A program made the translations under genes and the position numbers. DNA of 12,690 nucleotides, taken from the NCBI GenBank assembly GCA_031284225.1, contig JAITAH010000101.1, positions 1 to 12,690 on the forward strand, read 5' to 3'. This document shows, one piece after another, positions 5,754 through 12,614 of the stretch; the first letter of the stretch is position 1, and every line of letters starts with the position of its first letter. The DNA comes from Dysgonamonadaceae bacterium. Its GTDB lineage: Bacteria; Bacteroidota; Bacteroidia; Bacteroidales; Azobacteroidaceae. Under the pieces are notes generated by a model. The model was given only the letters and a program-made list of their open reading frames with translations, was not told where the DNA came from and made no database searches.

Positions 5754-7001
5754 TCAAGACAGGGCGGCAATGGCCGACCCAATCAGATTGGCGTCATCCA
5801 GCCGGTTAATATGAAAATGGATATGTTCCAACCCGAAGCTGGACAGCAGTTTTTCGAGGTTTTCCCGTACCCATTCGTTGTAGTCCTTCCCGTTTTTATC
5901 GGTACTCCAGAACAGACTGCCGTCGGCGGCTAAACAGATGTTGTGCAGGGATTTGTCGTAGTCGTTTTTGTTTTTGTACGACGTCAATACCAGCGTCAGT
6001 CCGGCCAAGGAAGCCGCTACCAGCTGGGCCGAACGGATGTAGATTTGCCGGGCAACCGTTACATATTGCTCTTTGTAGATAGCGGGATAATTCATCAGAT
6101 TGGTCAGTTTTTCGCCGTCGAACTTCGGTTCGATTTCCAGTTTGGGGAAAGCGTTCCGGAAAACAGACCCGATATAGCCGCCCGACATGGCTTTTTCGAA
6201 CAGTTGTCGGCCGCGATCTTTCGATTGCTCGTCCACCCGTTGATCCGCTTCCGTCAGGTATTCCCGGTGCGAACAACGGGGTTTCAAGTTGCCGGATTCT
6301 AAGTTGATAGGAATTAAATCGCCGCCGTTGTATTCGCGGTTTAATTTTTCAATATTGCTTTTATGAATCAGGGCGGCCATATTGGTTCCGGTGCCGACAA
6401 TCAGCCCGATATACGAGTCGTAGCCCGGTTGAGCCAGACCGGCGAACAAGCAGGCAATTGTGTCGTTTACTACTTTGATGGTCTTGAATTGGGTTTTGAT
6501 GCCTTCATAACTATTCAGGTAAGCGAGCAGCGGTTTTCCAACTAATTTATTCAACATATCCGGAATATCGATTTCCTTAGTCCACCGGAGCAGGATAGCG
6601 TCGCCGCTCAATGTCGATTCCGCCGGATAGGAAAAACAGTAACCGATATGCGTTACCGTTGCATCAAGGTATTTCAATTGCGCGATTAATCCGGCCATAG
6701 CGTTGAATAAATCTTCCTGTTGGAAGCCTTCGGTTTCCTTACAAGACAGGGGTTGTTTCAGGTTTTCGAGGATGAGCGGTTTCTCGTCTTTTTTGAATTG
6801 AACGATAGAAGCCCGGAAATTGGTTCCGCCCCAATCGAGCGCCAAGACTTTTCCTTCAAAATCCTTTCCCGGATTGATATAAGTGGGCAGACAGGCGATT
6901 TCTTCGCCGTCTTTCCGCAGCCCTTCCATGATTTTTTGTTGCAGACCGCGCCCGATTTCCTTAAACTGTTCGATGGACAGTTCAAAAAGATTGTTTTCCA
7001 T
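5754..7001 (-). CDS. Hexokinase (eukaryotic-type hexokinase family)
   Basis: This cytoplasmic kinase phosphorylates glucose and related hexoses with ATP. Counting from the chosen start (415 residues), the motifs of the hexokinase family appear in order: LALDWGGTNFRAS around 53-65 (ATP phosphate loop), CFSYP at 122-126 and WTKEI at 140-144 (sugar site), VVNDT with catalytic Asp180, GTGTN at 203-207, NLESG at 233-237 and LAADGS near 357-362 (adenosine site). It belongs to the two-domain hexokinase family best known from eukaryotes, which also occurs in Bacteroides, rather than to the ROK or Glk families. The open frame reaches 7034, but the first Met would lie inside the -7 promoter element, so translation must begin lower; 7001 (MENNLFELS) is preferred over 7013. 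It is a single-gene unit ending at a shared terminator. Confidence 0.9.
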   Translation of the reverse strand: MENNLFELSIEQFKEIGRGLQQKIMEGLRKDGEEIACLPTYINPGKDFEGKVLALDWGGTNFRASIVQFKKDEKPLILENLKQPLSCKETEGFQQEDLFNAMAGLIAQLKYLDATVTHIGYCFSYPAESTLSGDAILLRWTKEIDIPDMLNKLVGKPLLAYLNSYEGIKTQFKTIKVVNDTIACLFAGLAQPGYDSYIGLIVGTGTNMAALIHKSNIEKLNREYNGGDLIPINLESGNLKPRCSHREYLTEADQRVDEQSKDRGRQLFEKAMSGGYIGSVFRNAFPKLEIEPKFDGEKLTNLMNYPAIYKEQYVTVARQIYIRSAQLVAASLAGLTLVLTSYKNKNDYDKSLHNICLAADGSLFWSTDKNGKDYNEWVRENLEKLLSSFGLEHIHFHINRLDDANLIGSAIAALS

Positions 7002-7031
7002 GATTTTCAGCATTAAATAATTACGAAAGCA

Positions 7032-7039
7032 CAAATATA
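7032..7039 (-). promoter_or_regulatory. -7 element of the hexokinase promoter; decides the start codon
   Basis: TATATTTG on the minus strand matches TAnnTTTG. Transcription from about 7026 would exclude the upstream in-frame ATG at 7034. A TTTG lies only 11 bases upstream (7054-7051), too close for a standard -33 box. A second exact -7 match, TATCTTTG (7158-7151), lies further upstream and could be an additional start with a long leader. Confidence 0.55.
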
Positions 7040-7283
7040 CAATTTTATTTCAAAACTTCCGCTTTTTTATTGAAAAACGCAAATAAATCTTCATTGAACA
7101 GGTGTTGAGAAAAACAGAATGCATTTGCCGTGAGCCGGGTACAGTGAATGCAAAGATAACGGATGTTACCACGCATTATCGCTATAGAATGCAACTGCTA
7201 ATTATACACGAACGTTTCCGGTGTTGAGCGGCGAGCTAACTCATCCGGTAGCTACTACGAAGACAACCGACAATCCGCTTCTG
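7040..7283. other. Intergenic region between the FkbM and hexokinase genes
   Basis: About 240 bases between two minus-strand genes. No coding frame, clear terminator for the methyltransferase gene, or known RNA is seen. It contains the extra -7-like box at 7151-7158 and an imperfect hairpin, CCGG...CCGG at 7219-7248 with inner TGAG/CTCA pairing, that lacks a U-tract. Confidence 0.5.
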
Positions 7284-8039
7284 TCAAGAAGTTTCAGGGA
7301 GAAAGATGTAATCGCCCTCTATCCGGCGGGCTGTTCCGTTTTGGAGAATTAAGCGGTTCTTGTGTAATTTATAGGGCAAATAGCCTAATTCATTAAACAG
7401 TTGAAGCGTTTGTTCTTCGTTGTCCGACCATAATTCGACTTGTACTTTGGGTTTGAATTTGCGTATCAGCTCTTTCATATCGGAAAGAACGAGATACTCA
7501 AATCCTTCGATATCGCATTTGATATAATCTATTTTCTTTAAATCTTTGAACAGAAGGGACGGGATTTTCATTTGAGATTCGAATCGGAACGATTGGTTTT
7601 CAATGGTTCCGTCGGTTTCAGAATTATAAACATGCGGAAGTCCGGTGTTTAAATAACCGCCGGCCGGAGAAGAAACCAAATCGACCGTCTTTTCTTCGAT
7701 TCCCAACGCATAAGGATAAAGCGAGATGTTGGTGTATTTCTTGGCTTTCTCATTAAAAATCTTGTTATAAATCCGAATCGGTTCTACGGCGTGTACCTCT
7801 CCCGCCGAGCCTACCCATTGGGCAAACAAAATGGAATAATACCCTAAATTGGCTCCAATATCCAACACAACATCGCCTTCCCGGATCAATTGTTTTACAA
7901 AATAATGATAAGCATAGTCGGAACTTCTTTTCAAAATACCGGTTTGGTATGCCCAAAAATAACTTCGTTGCAACACTCGCAGATAATTCTCCAAGGTTAA
8001 CGATTGATAAAGAAATTTCTTAATCGGATTGAATCTCAT
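7284..8039 (-). CDS. FkbM-family SAM-dependent methyltransferase
   Basis: This 251-residue protein has a class I methyltransferase fold of the FkbM type. The SAM-binding motif I is VVLDIGANLGYYS (57-69), the acidic end of strand 2 is HAVEP (83-87), and the FkbM signature is IKCDIEGFEYLVL (173-185) followed by VQVELW (199-204). FkbM-family enzymes methylate hydroxyls on sugars or polyketides, and many bacterial members sit in surface glycan loci. The substrate here cannot be deduced: no glycosyltransferases are next to it. The roughly 55 residues before motif I are basic and may form a helical lead-in; no signal peptide is seen. By eye its GC content (about 43% in one sampled 60-base line) is well below that of the alcohol dehydrogenase gene next door (about 60% in one line), which may indicate acquisition from elsewhere. 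Confidence 0.85.
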   Translation of the reverse strand: MRFNPIKKFLYQSLTLENYLRVLQRSYFWAYQTGILKRSSDYAYHYFVKQLIREGDVVLDIGANLGYYSILFAQWVGSAGEVHAVEPIRIYNKIFNEKAKKYTNISLYPYALGIEEKTVDLVSSPAGGYLNTGLPHVYNSETDGTIENQSFRFESQMKIPSLLFKDLKKIDYIKCDIEGFEYLVLSDMKELIRKFKPKVQVELWSDNEEQTLQLFNELGYLPYKLHKNRLILQNGTARRIEGDYIFLPETS

Positions 8040-8082
8040 ATAATTGTAATAATTGCTTTGATGTTTTTGTTAAAACAGGTAA

Positions 8083-8090
8083 CAAATATA
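8083..8090 (-). promoter_or_regulatory. -7 element of the FkbM methyltransferase promoter
   Basis: TATATTTG on the minus strand matches TAnnTTTG and lies about 44 bases upstream of the start codon. No -33 TTTG was found at the usual distance. Confidence 0.55.
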
Positions 8091-8171
8091 CGGGAAATAA
8101 TTGACATTGTATATAGGGGGAAGACGAAAGATTAAAGGCGGAAGCAAATAGGAAAAAGGATTTAAAAGCAT

Positions 8172-8179
8172 TACTTTTG
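8172..8179 (+). promoter_or_regulatory. -7 element of the alcohol dehydrogenase promoter
   Basis: TACTTTTG matches TAnnTTTG exactly, with the predicted start near 8186 and a short A-rich leader (AAAAAAGAAAAA) before the ATG at 8209. No convincing -33 element is seen. Confidence 0.6.
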
Positions 8180-8208
8180 CGCTTGTCGAAATTAAAAAAG
8201 AAAAACCG

Positions 8209-9387
8209 ATGAATAATTTTAAGTTTTACAGCCCGACGGAGTTTGTGTTCGGTAAGAACACGGTTAGTAAAGTCGCTTCATTGATAAAGCGATACGGCGG
8301 GACGAAAGTGCTGGTGCATTACGGCGGACAGTCGGCGATTCGCAGCGGATTACTGGCCGAAGTGGAAGCTGTTTTGCAAAACGGGTTTATCGACTACGTC
8401 CGGTTGGGCGGCGTCGAGCCTAATCCGGTGGATACGCTGGTGTATCAAGGCATCGAATTGTGCCGGAAAGAGCAGGTCAATTTTATTTTGGCGGTTGGGG
8501 GCGGCAGCGTGATCGATTCGGCCAAGGCGATTGCCGCGGGCGTTTTCTACGCCGGCGATTTCTGGAATTTCTTTGAAGGAACGGTTACGCTCAACCGCGC
8601 ATTGCCGGTGGCGACGATATTGACTATTCCGGCGGCCGGCAGCGAAGGCTCGTCCCATACGGTGATTACGAAAACGTCGCCGATTCGCTTGAAACGGGGC
8701 ATGGGGAATCCGTTGCTTCGTCCGGTGTTTTCCATTATGGATCCGGTATGGACGTTTACGCTTCCGGCGAATCAAACGGCTTACGGCATTGCCGATATCA
8801 TGGCGCATGTGATGGAACGCTATTTTACCCACACCCCCGGCGTGGAACTCACCGACCGGCTGTGCGAAGCGCTTTTGCTGACGGTGATTCGGGAGGCGCC
8901 GGTCGTTCTTCGCGATCCTTGCCATTACGACGCCCGCGCCAATATTATGTGGGCGGGAACGCTGGCGCATAACGATATTTGCGGCGTCGGCCGGGAAGAA
9001 GACTGGGCCAGTCATGGCTTGGAACACGAGTTGAGCGCGTTTTACGGCGTTGCTCACGGCGCCGGACTGGCGGTGATGTTTCCCGCGTGGATGCAGTATG
9101 TGTATATGTCCGGCCTCGACCGGTTTGTTCAGTTTGCCGTTCGGGTCTGGGGCATTGATCCGTCGGGCGACAGGCAGGCCGTGGCGTTGCAAGGCATCCG
9201 GGCGTTGAAAGATTTCTTTGTTTCCCTCGGTTTGCCGGTCAACTTTGAGCAGTTGGGCGCTCGTGCGTCGGATATCGACGCGCTGATCGAAACCTTACGC
9301 ATCAATCAAGGGGAAACGTTCGGCGGGTTCCGTCGATTGGATATGGAAGATGCGCGCGCCATTTACCGGATAGCGGCAGCGGGTTAA
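8209..9387 (+). CDS. YqhD-like metal-dependent alcohol dehydrogenase / NADPH-dependent aldehyde reductase
   Basis: This 392-residue cytoplasmic enzyme belongs to the iron-containing (group III) alcohol dehydrogenases. Nucleotide-binding elements are HYGGQS (37-42) and the GGGSVID loop (97-103). The metal ligands fall at D196 and H200 (IADIMAHVMERY), H269 and H283 (SHGLEHEL...VAHGAG). All four are offset by two from the ligands of E. coli YqhD, and flanking sequence and length agree. YqhD-type enzymes reduce a wide range of aldehydes, including butyraldehyde and lipid-peroxidation products, with NADPH; clostridial butanol dehydrogenases are close relatives. The physiological substrate here is unknown. 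Several ligands of this family hold zinc rather than iron. The stop codon TAA overlaps the stop codon of nspC on the other strand, and no terminator separates the two genes. Confidence 0.88.
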   Translation: MNNFKFYSPTEFVFGKNTVSKVASLIKRYGGTKVLVHYGGQSAIRSGLLAEVEAVLQNGFIDYVRLGGVEPNPVDTLVYQGIELCRKEQVNFILAVGGGSVIDSAKAIAAGVFYAGDFWNFFEGTVTLNRALPVATILTIPAAGSEGSSHTVITKTSPIRLKRGMGNPLLRPVFSIMDPVWTFTLPANQTAYGIADIMAHVMERYFTHTPGVELTDRLCEALLLTVIREAPVVLRDPCHYDARANIMWAGTLAHNDICGVGREEDWASHGLEHELSAFYGVAHGAGLAVMFPAWMQYVYMSGLDRFVQFAVRVWGIDPSGDRQAVALQGIRALKDFFVSLGLPVNFEQLGARASDIDALIETLRINQGETFGGFRRLDMEDARAIYRIAAAG

Positions 9388-10526
9388 CTCATCCGGCGCT
9401 TGTAATCTTCGTAGGTAAAGCGGCGGTAGGTTTCCAGCCGGTTGTCGGTGGTCCACAGGCATAAATCGGGATGGGGAATCCCGTTAAACATCGTGGTCTT
9501 GACCATTGTGTAGTGAATCATGTCTTCAAAGACGAGGGTATCGCCGGGTTGCAGTTCCCGGTCGAACGACCAGTCGCCGAGGAAATCGCCGCTCAGGCAG
9601 GAATTACCGCCCAACCGGTAGGTGGGTTTGCCTGCTACGGGTTCGGGATACGCGCCGCGCACGGCCGGCCGGTAAGGCATTTCCAGACAGTCGGGCAGGT
9701 GGCAGGTGAAAGAAATATCGAGAATGGCTGTTTGAATGGCTTTGTTCTGTACAATATCCACCACCGAGGCGACCAATACGCCGGTTTGCCAGACGAAAGC
9801 GGCGCCCGGTTCCAGAATAATCGTCAGGTGGGGGTGTTTCTTCTTGAAATTCTGCAATAACCGGATCAGGTGTTCCACGTCGTAATCTGCGCGGGTAATC
9901 AGGTGGCCGCCGCCCATATTCAGCCAGTTGATTTGCGGCAGTAAATCGCCGAATCGAGCTTCGACCTGTTGCAAGGTATGCTCCAGCGCATAAGACGACG
10001 ATTCGCACAGGGTATGGAAATGCAGTCCTTCGACGCCGTCCGGAAGCCGGTCGCCCAACGCTTCCCGGACGATGCCCAGCCGGGAACCCGGCGCCGCCGG
10101 ATTGTATAAATCGGTCGCCACTTCCGAATATTCGGGATTGATGCGCAGTCCGCAGGAAATCGGCGTAGGATGGTTCAACGTGTCCCGGTAAAAGCGCCGG
10201 AATTGCGCCAGCGAATTAAACGTAATGTGCGAACTGCAAGCTTTGATAATGGGGAAATCCTTTTCGGTGTAAGCGGGCGAATAGGTGTGGGCTTTGCACT
10301 TCATTTCTTCCACCGCTAACTGCGCCTCCCAGGGAGAGCTGGCGGTGGAAGCCTCGATGTATTCTTTGATGATGGGAAAGGCTTTCCAAAGAGCGAATGC
10401 TTTGAATGCCAAAATAATGTCCACCCCCGCCCGCTCCTTTACCGACCGGAGGAGGGAAAGATTCCGGCGCAGCAGGGTTTCGTCCATCACGTAAGCCGGC
10501 GTGGGTATTTGGGCAAAGTCGATCAT
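9384..10526 (-). CDS. nspC: Carboxynorspermidine/carboxyspermidine decarboxylase
   Basis: This 380-residue enzyme is a PLP-dependent decarboxylase of the alanine racemase/ornithine decarboxylase fold. It converts carboxyspermidine (or carboxynorspermidine) to the free polyamine. This is the last step of the aspartate-semialdehyde route that many Bacteroidota use instead of decarboxy-SAM. Visible features are the PLP lysine K42 in LAFKAFALWK, GLHFHTLCES (168-176), the phosphate-binding NMGGGH (203-208), LEPGAAFVW (238-246) and the second-subunit active-site CLSGD (310-314). The start is fixed at 10526 by homology and by the TGATG junction, where the panB stop and this ATG share one base. An in-frame upstream extension to 11081 is only an Arg-rich shadow of panB. 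The partner carboxyspermidine dehydrogenase is not in the window. Confidence 0.92.
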   Translation of the reverse strand: MIDFAQIPTPAYVMDETLLRRNLSLLRSVKERAGVDIILAFKAFALWKAFPIIKEYIEASTASSPWEAQLAVEEMKCKAHTYSPAYTEKDFPIIKACSSHITFNSLAQFRRFYRDTLNHPTPISCGLRINPEYSEVATDLYNPAAPGSRLGIVREALGDRLPDGVEGLHFHTLCESSSYALEHTLQQVEARFGDLLPQINWLNMGGGHLITRADYDVEHLIRLLQNFKKKHPHLTIILEPGAAFVWQTGVLVASVVDIVQNKAIQTAILDISFTCHLPDCLEMPYRPAVRGAYPEPVAGKPTYRLGGNSCLSGDFLGDWSFDRELQPGDTLVFEDMIHYTMVKTTMFNGIPHPDLCLWTTDNRLETYRRFTYEDYKRRMS

Positions 10527-11350
10527 CAATACGATTCTTTTTCGCTGGGGAAATCGCGGCTTTTCACATCCTGAATATAATGTTTTACCGCTTCGTGGAT
10601 CTCCGTATGCAAATCGGCATACCGCCGCAGGAAACGGGGTGAAAATTCCTTGTTGATGCCGAGCATATCGTGCACCACCAGCACCTGTCCATCGACGTAA
10701 GGCCCGGCGCCGATGCCGATGGCGGGGATCGCCAGTTTCTCGGCCACCGTTTTGCCTAACTGCGCCGGTATCTTTTCCAGTACAAGGCCGAAACAGCCGG
10801 CGGCTTCCAGCAATTGCGCGTCTTCGACAAGTTTTTGCGCCTCGGCCGCCTCCTGTGCGCGAACGGCATAGGTGCCGAATTTGTTGATGGATTGCGGCGT
10901 TAGTCCCAGATGTCCCATGACGGGGATGCCGGCCGATAAAATCCGCTCGACGGATTCTTTGATTTCCTTGCCGCCCTCTATTTTGACAGCGTCGGCGCCG
11001 GTTTCTTTCATGATGCGGATGGCCGAGCAAACCGCTTCTTTGGAATTGCCCTGATAGGAGCCGAAAGGCAAATCGACGCAAAGCATGGCGCGTTTCACCG
11101 CTCGGCGAACCGATTGGGCGTACCAGATCATCTGGTCTAACGTAACGGGGAGCGTGGTGGTATGTCCCGCCATCACATTGGCCGCCGAATCGCCCACCAG
11201 AATAACGTCCATGCCCGCTTGGTCGATGATGGCGGCCAGGGAGTAATCGTAAGCCGTCAGCATGGAAATCTTTTCGTTTCGCTGTTTCATTTCCATCAGC
11301 CGTTGCGTAGTAACTTTGCGCGCCCGCGTATCTTCCGAATAGGTTGACAT
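10526..11350 (-). CDS. panB: 3-methyl-2-oxobutanoate hydroxymethyltransferase (ketopantoate synthase)
   Basis: This 274-residue cytoplasmic enzyme transfers a hydroxymethyl group from 5,10-methylene-tetrahydrofolate to alpha-ketoisovalerate, the first committed step to pantothenate and coenzyme A. The TIM-barrel landmarks are complete: LTAYDYSLA (31-39), metal ligands D54 in VGDS and D93 in VDLPFGSY, K123 and E125 in [16 protein letters not shown] (145-153), the catalytic E192 in VLEKIP, and [20 protein letters not shown] (212-231). Length is typical. It is the first gene of a two-gene unit with nspC; panC and panD are not nearby. Its promoter region is shared with divergent murB. Confidence 0.95.
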   Translation of the reverse strand: MSTYSEDTRARKVTTQRLMEMKQRNEKISMLTAYDYSLAAIIDQAGMDVILVGDSAANVMAGHTTTLPVTLDQMIWYAQSVRRAVKRAMLCVDLPFGSYQGNSKEAVCSAIRIMKETGADAVKIEGGKEIKESVERILSAGIPVMGHLGLTPQSINKFGTYAVRAQEAAEAQKLVEDAQLLEAAGCFGLVLEKIPAQLGKTVAEKLAIPAIGIGAGPYVDGQVLVVHDMLGINKEFSPRFLRRYADLHTEIHEAVKHYIQDVKSRDFPSEKESY

Positions 11351-11376
11351 AAGCCGTTTTTTTTGAATTCAGGCTG

Positions 11377-11384
11377 CAAAGTTA
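11377..11384 (-). promoter_or_regulatory. -7 element of the panB-nspC promoter
   Basis: TAACTTTG on the minus strand matches TAnnTTTG. Predicted transcription starts near 11370, about 20 bases before the panB ATG, giving a very short A-rich leader. No standard -33 TTTG is present. Confidence 0.65.
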
Positions 11385-11406
11385 GATAAATAATATTGAA
11401 AATCAT

Positions 11407-11414
11407 TATCTTTG
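11407..11414 (+). promoter_or_regulatory. -7 element of the murB promoter
   Basis: TATCTTTG on the plus strand matches TAnnTTTG. It lies only 22 bases from the panB -7 box on the other strand. Transcription from about 11421 excludes the upstream in-frame TTG at 11412 as a start and supports ATG 11439. Confidence 0.65.
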
Positions 11415-11438
11415 CTTCTCAAAGTAAAAAGGATAGAT

Positions 11439-12449
11439 ATGCGTATTGTTGAAAATTATTCTCTGTTGAAACACAATACTTTTCGCCTTGATGTAAAGGC
11501 GCGGTGGTTTGTGGAATACGAATCGGAAGAAGATTTGCGGAAATTGTTGCGGGACGAGTACTTTTTGTCGCAACCCTTTCTGCACATCGGGCAGGGGAGC
11601 AACCTGCTGTTTCTGGGCGATTTTGATGGCGTGATTGTTCATTCCGGCATTCGAGGCGTCGAAATTCTGAAGGAAGACGATGCGCATGTCTGGCTGAAAG
11701 TCGGCGCTTCGGAAGATTGGGACGCCTTTGTGGCCTTTTGCGTCGGCAAAGGGTGGGGCGGCATCGAAAACCTTTCCCTGATTCCGGGCGAAGTAGGGGC
11801 GAGCGCTTTTCAAAACATCGGCGCTTACGGACGGGAGGCTTCGGATTGCATCGAAGAGGTACATACCTGCTGTCTGCCGTCGGGGGAGCCGCGCATTTTT
11901 ACGAAGGAAGCGTGCCAATATTCGTACCGGCACAGTTTTTTCAAAGAAGACGCTCGGCGCGGCTTGTACTCTATTACGCACGTCGTTTACCGTTTGTCCA
12001 AAAAGCCGGAATACCGGTTGGATTACGGCAATGTAAAAAGTATGCTGGAAGGCAAAGCCATTAATTTACAAACCATCCGGGAAACGATTATTGCCATTCG
12101 CCGGGAGAAATTACCCGATCCGGCGGTGGAAGGCAATGCCGGCAGTTTTTTCATGAATCCCTATGTGTGCGTCGCGCATTACGAAGGCTTAAAGAAACAA
12201 TACCCCGCGATGCCGCACTATCCGGTGAATGAAGCCGTCGTTAAAGTTCCGGCGGCTTGGCTGATCGAACAGTGCGGACTGAAAGGCAAAACCGCCGGCG
12301 GTGCGGCCGTCAGCGAAAAACAGCCGCTGGTGATTGTCAACCGGAAGCAGGCTACGGGCGAAGACATCGCCCGGCTGGCGAAAGAAGTGGTCCGGACGGT
12401 GAAGGACCGGTTTGGTATTGAACTCCGCCCGGAAGTGAATTATGTTTGA
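11439..12449 (+). CDS. murB: UDP-N-acetylenolpyruvoylglucosamine reductase (MurB, type I)
   Basis: This 336-residue FAD enzyme reduces UDP-GlcNAc-enolpyruvate to UDP-MurNAc with NADPH, the second committed step of peptidoglycan synthesis. Seen in order are LKHNTFRLDVKA (10-21), the FAD site GQGSNLLF (51-58), GGIENLSLIPGEVGASAFQN (107-126), the YSYRHSFFK block (161-169) with an active-site Arg164, GNAGSFFMNP with the catalytic Ser236 (232-241), and a C-terminal Glu332 in RPEVNYV. Length and the presence of the YSYRHS segment indicate the E. coli-like type I form. The start was set at ATG 11439, preceded by AAAAAGGATAG; the open frame extends a few codons upstream, but only through the -7 promoter box. 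It is divergent from panB. Confidence 0.95.
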   Translation: MRIVENYSLLKHNTFRLDVKARWFVEYESEEDLRKLLRDEYFLSQPFLHIGQGSNLLFLGDFDGVIVHSGIRGVEILKEDDAHVWLKVGASEDWDAFVAFCVGKGWGGIENLSLIPGEVGASAFQNIGAYGREASDCIEEVHTCCLPSGEPRIFTKEACQYSYRHSFFKEDARRGLYSITHVVYRLSKKPEYRLDYGNVKSMLEGKAINLQTIRETIIAIRREKLPDPAVEGNAGSFFMNPYVCVAHYEGLKKQYPAMPHYPVNEAVVKVPAAWLIEQCGLKGKTAGGAAVSEKQPLVIVNRKQATGEDIARLAKEVVRTVKDRFGIELRPEVNYV

Positions 12450-12457
12450 GCTGTCAA

Positions 12458-12499
12458 CCGGCTGTGCGCCGCACATCCGGCATGATCGCAATTTTTTTT
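12458..12499 (+). terminator. Possible terminator after murB
   Basis: CCGG (12458-12461) pairs with CCGG (12477-12480) and TGTGC (12463-12467) with GCACA (12471-12475), with one internal mismatch and a GCC loop. Eight T residues follow at 12492-12499, but 11 bases past the stem, further than in a canonical intrinsic terminator. Confidence 0.4.
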
Positions 12500-12508
12500 A
12501 ATAAATGC

Positions 12509-12540
12509 TTGCACAATTCAAAAAAAAGCCTTTACTTTGC
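12509..12540 (+). promoter_or_regulatory. Promoter of the gene at the right edge
   Basis: TTG (12509-12511) and TACTTTGC (12533-12540, one short of a full TAnnTTTG match) are separated by 21 bases in an AT-rich setting, a common layout for Bacteroidota promoters. Transcription should begin near 12547, leaving a leader of about 68 nucleotides. Confidence 0.55.
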
Positions 12541-12592
12541 CCGCGTAAATCGCTAAAAATTGGCAATATATCGCAAAATAACGCACAATGCT

Positions 12593-12606
12593 CCGGCAAA
12601 AGCCGG
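12593..12606 (+). promoter_or_regulatory. Small hairpin just upstream of the last start codon
   Basis: CCGGC (12593-12597) pairs with GCCGG (12602-12606) across an AAAA loop, eight bases before the ATG at 12615, with the A-rich ribosome-contact region CAAAAAAG directly after it. It could modulate initiation, but may be incidental. Confidence 0.35.
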
Positions 12607-12614
12607 CAAAAAAG

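Noticed and set aside
7117..7193. Three copies of GAATGCA (7117, 7146, 7187) as an operator array
   Set aside because: Spacing is irregular (29 and 41 bases), the motif is short, and no regulator gene is nearby.
7237..7248. 12-base match TAACTCATCCGG shared with 9385-9396 at the end of nspC, suggesting a duplicated fragment
   Set aside because: Several 12-base matches are expected by chance in a 12.7-kb window, and the flanks do not align convincingly.
8350..9192. Long antisense open frame opposite the alcohol dehydrogenase gene
   Set aside because: A His/Arg/Asn-rich shadow of a GC-rich gene, with no promoter or known motif.
9384..11081. A 565-codon minus-strand frame that would fuse a 185-residue N-terminal part to nspC
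   Set aside because: The extra part is Arg/Gly-rich, antiparallel to no known domain, and lies in another frame of panB; NspC homology begins exactly at the TGATG junction at 10526.
11406..11981. Antisense open frame opposite the 5' half of murB
   Set aside because: Shadow frame; its end runs through the murB promoter, and the murB motifs on the plus strand are unambiguous.
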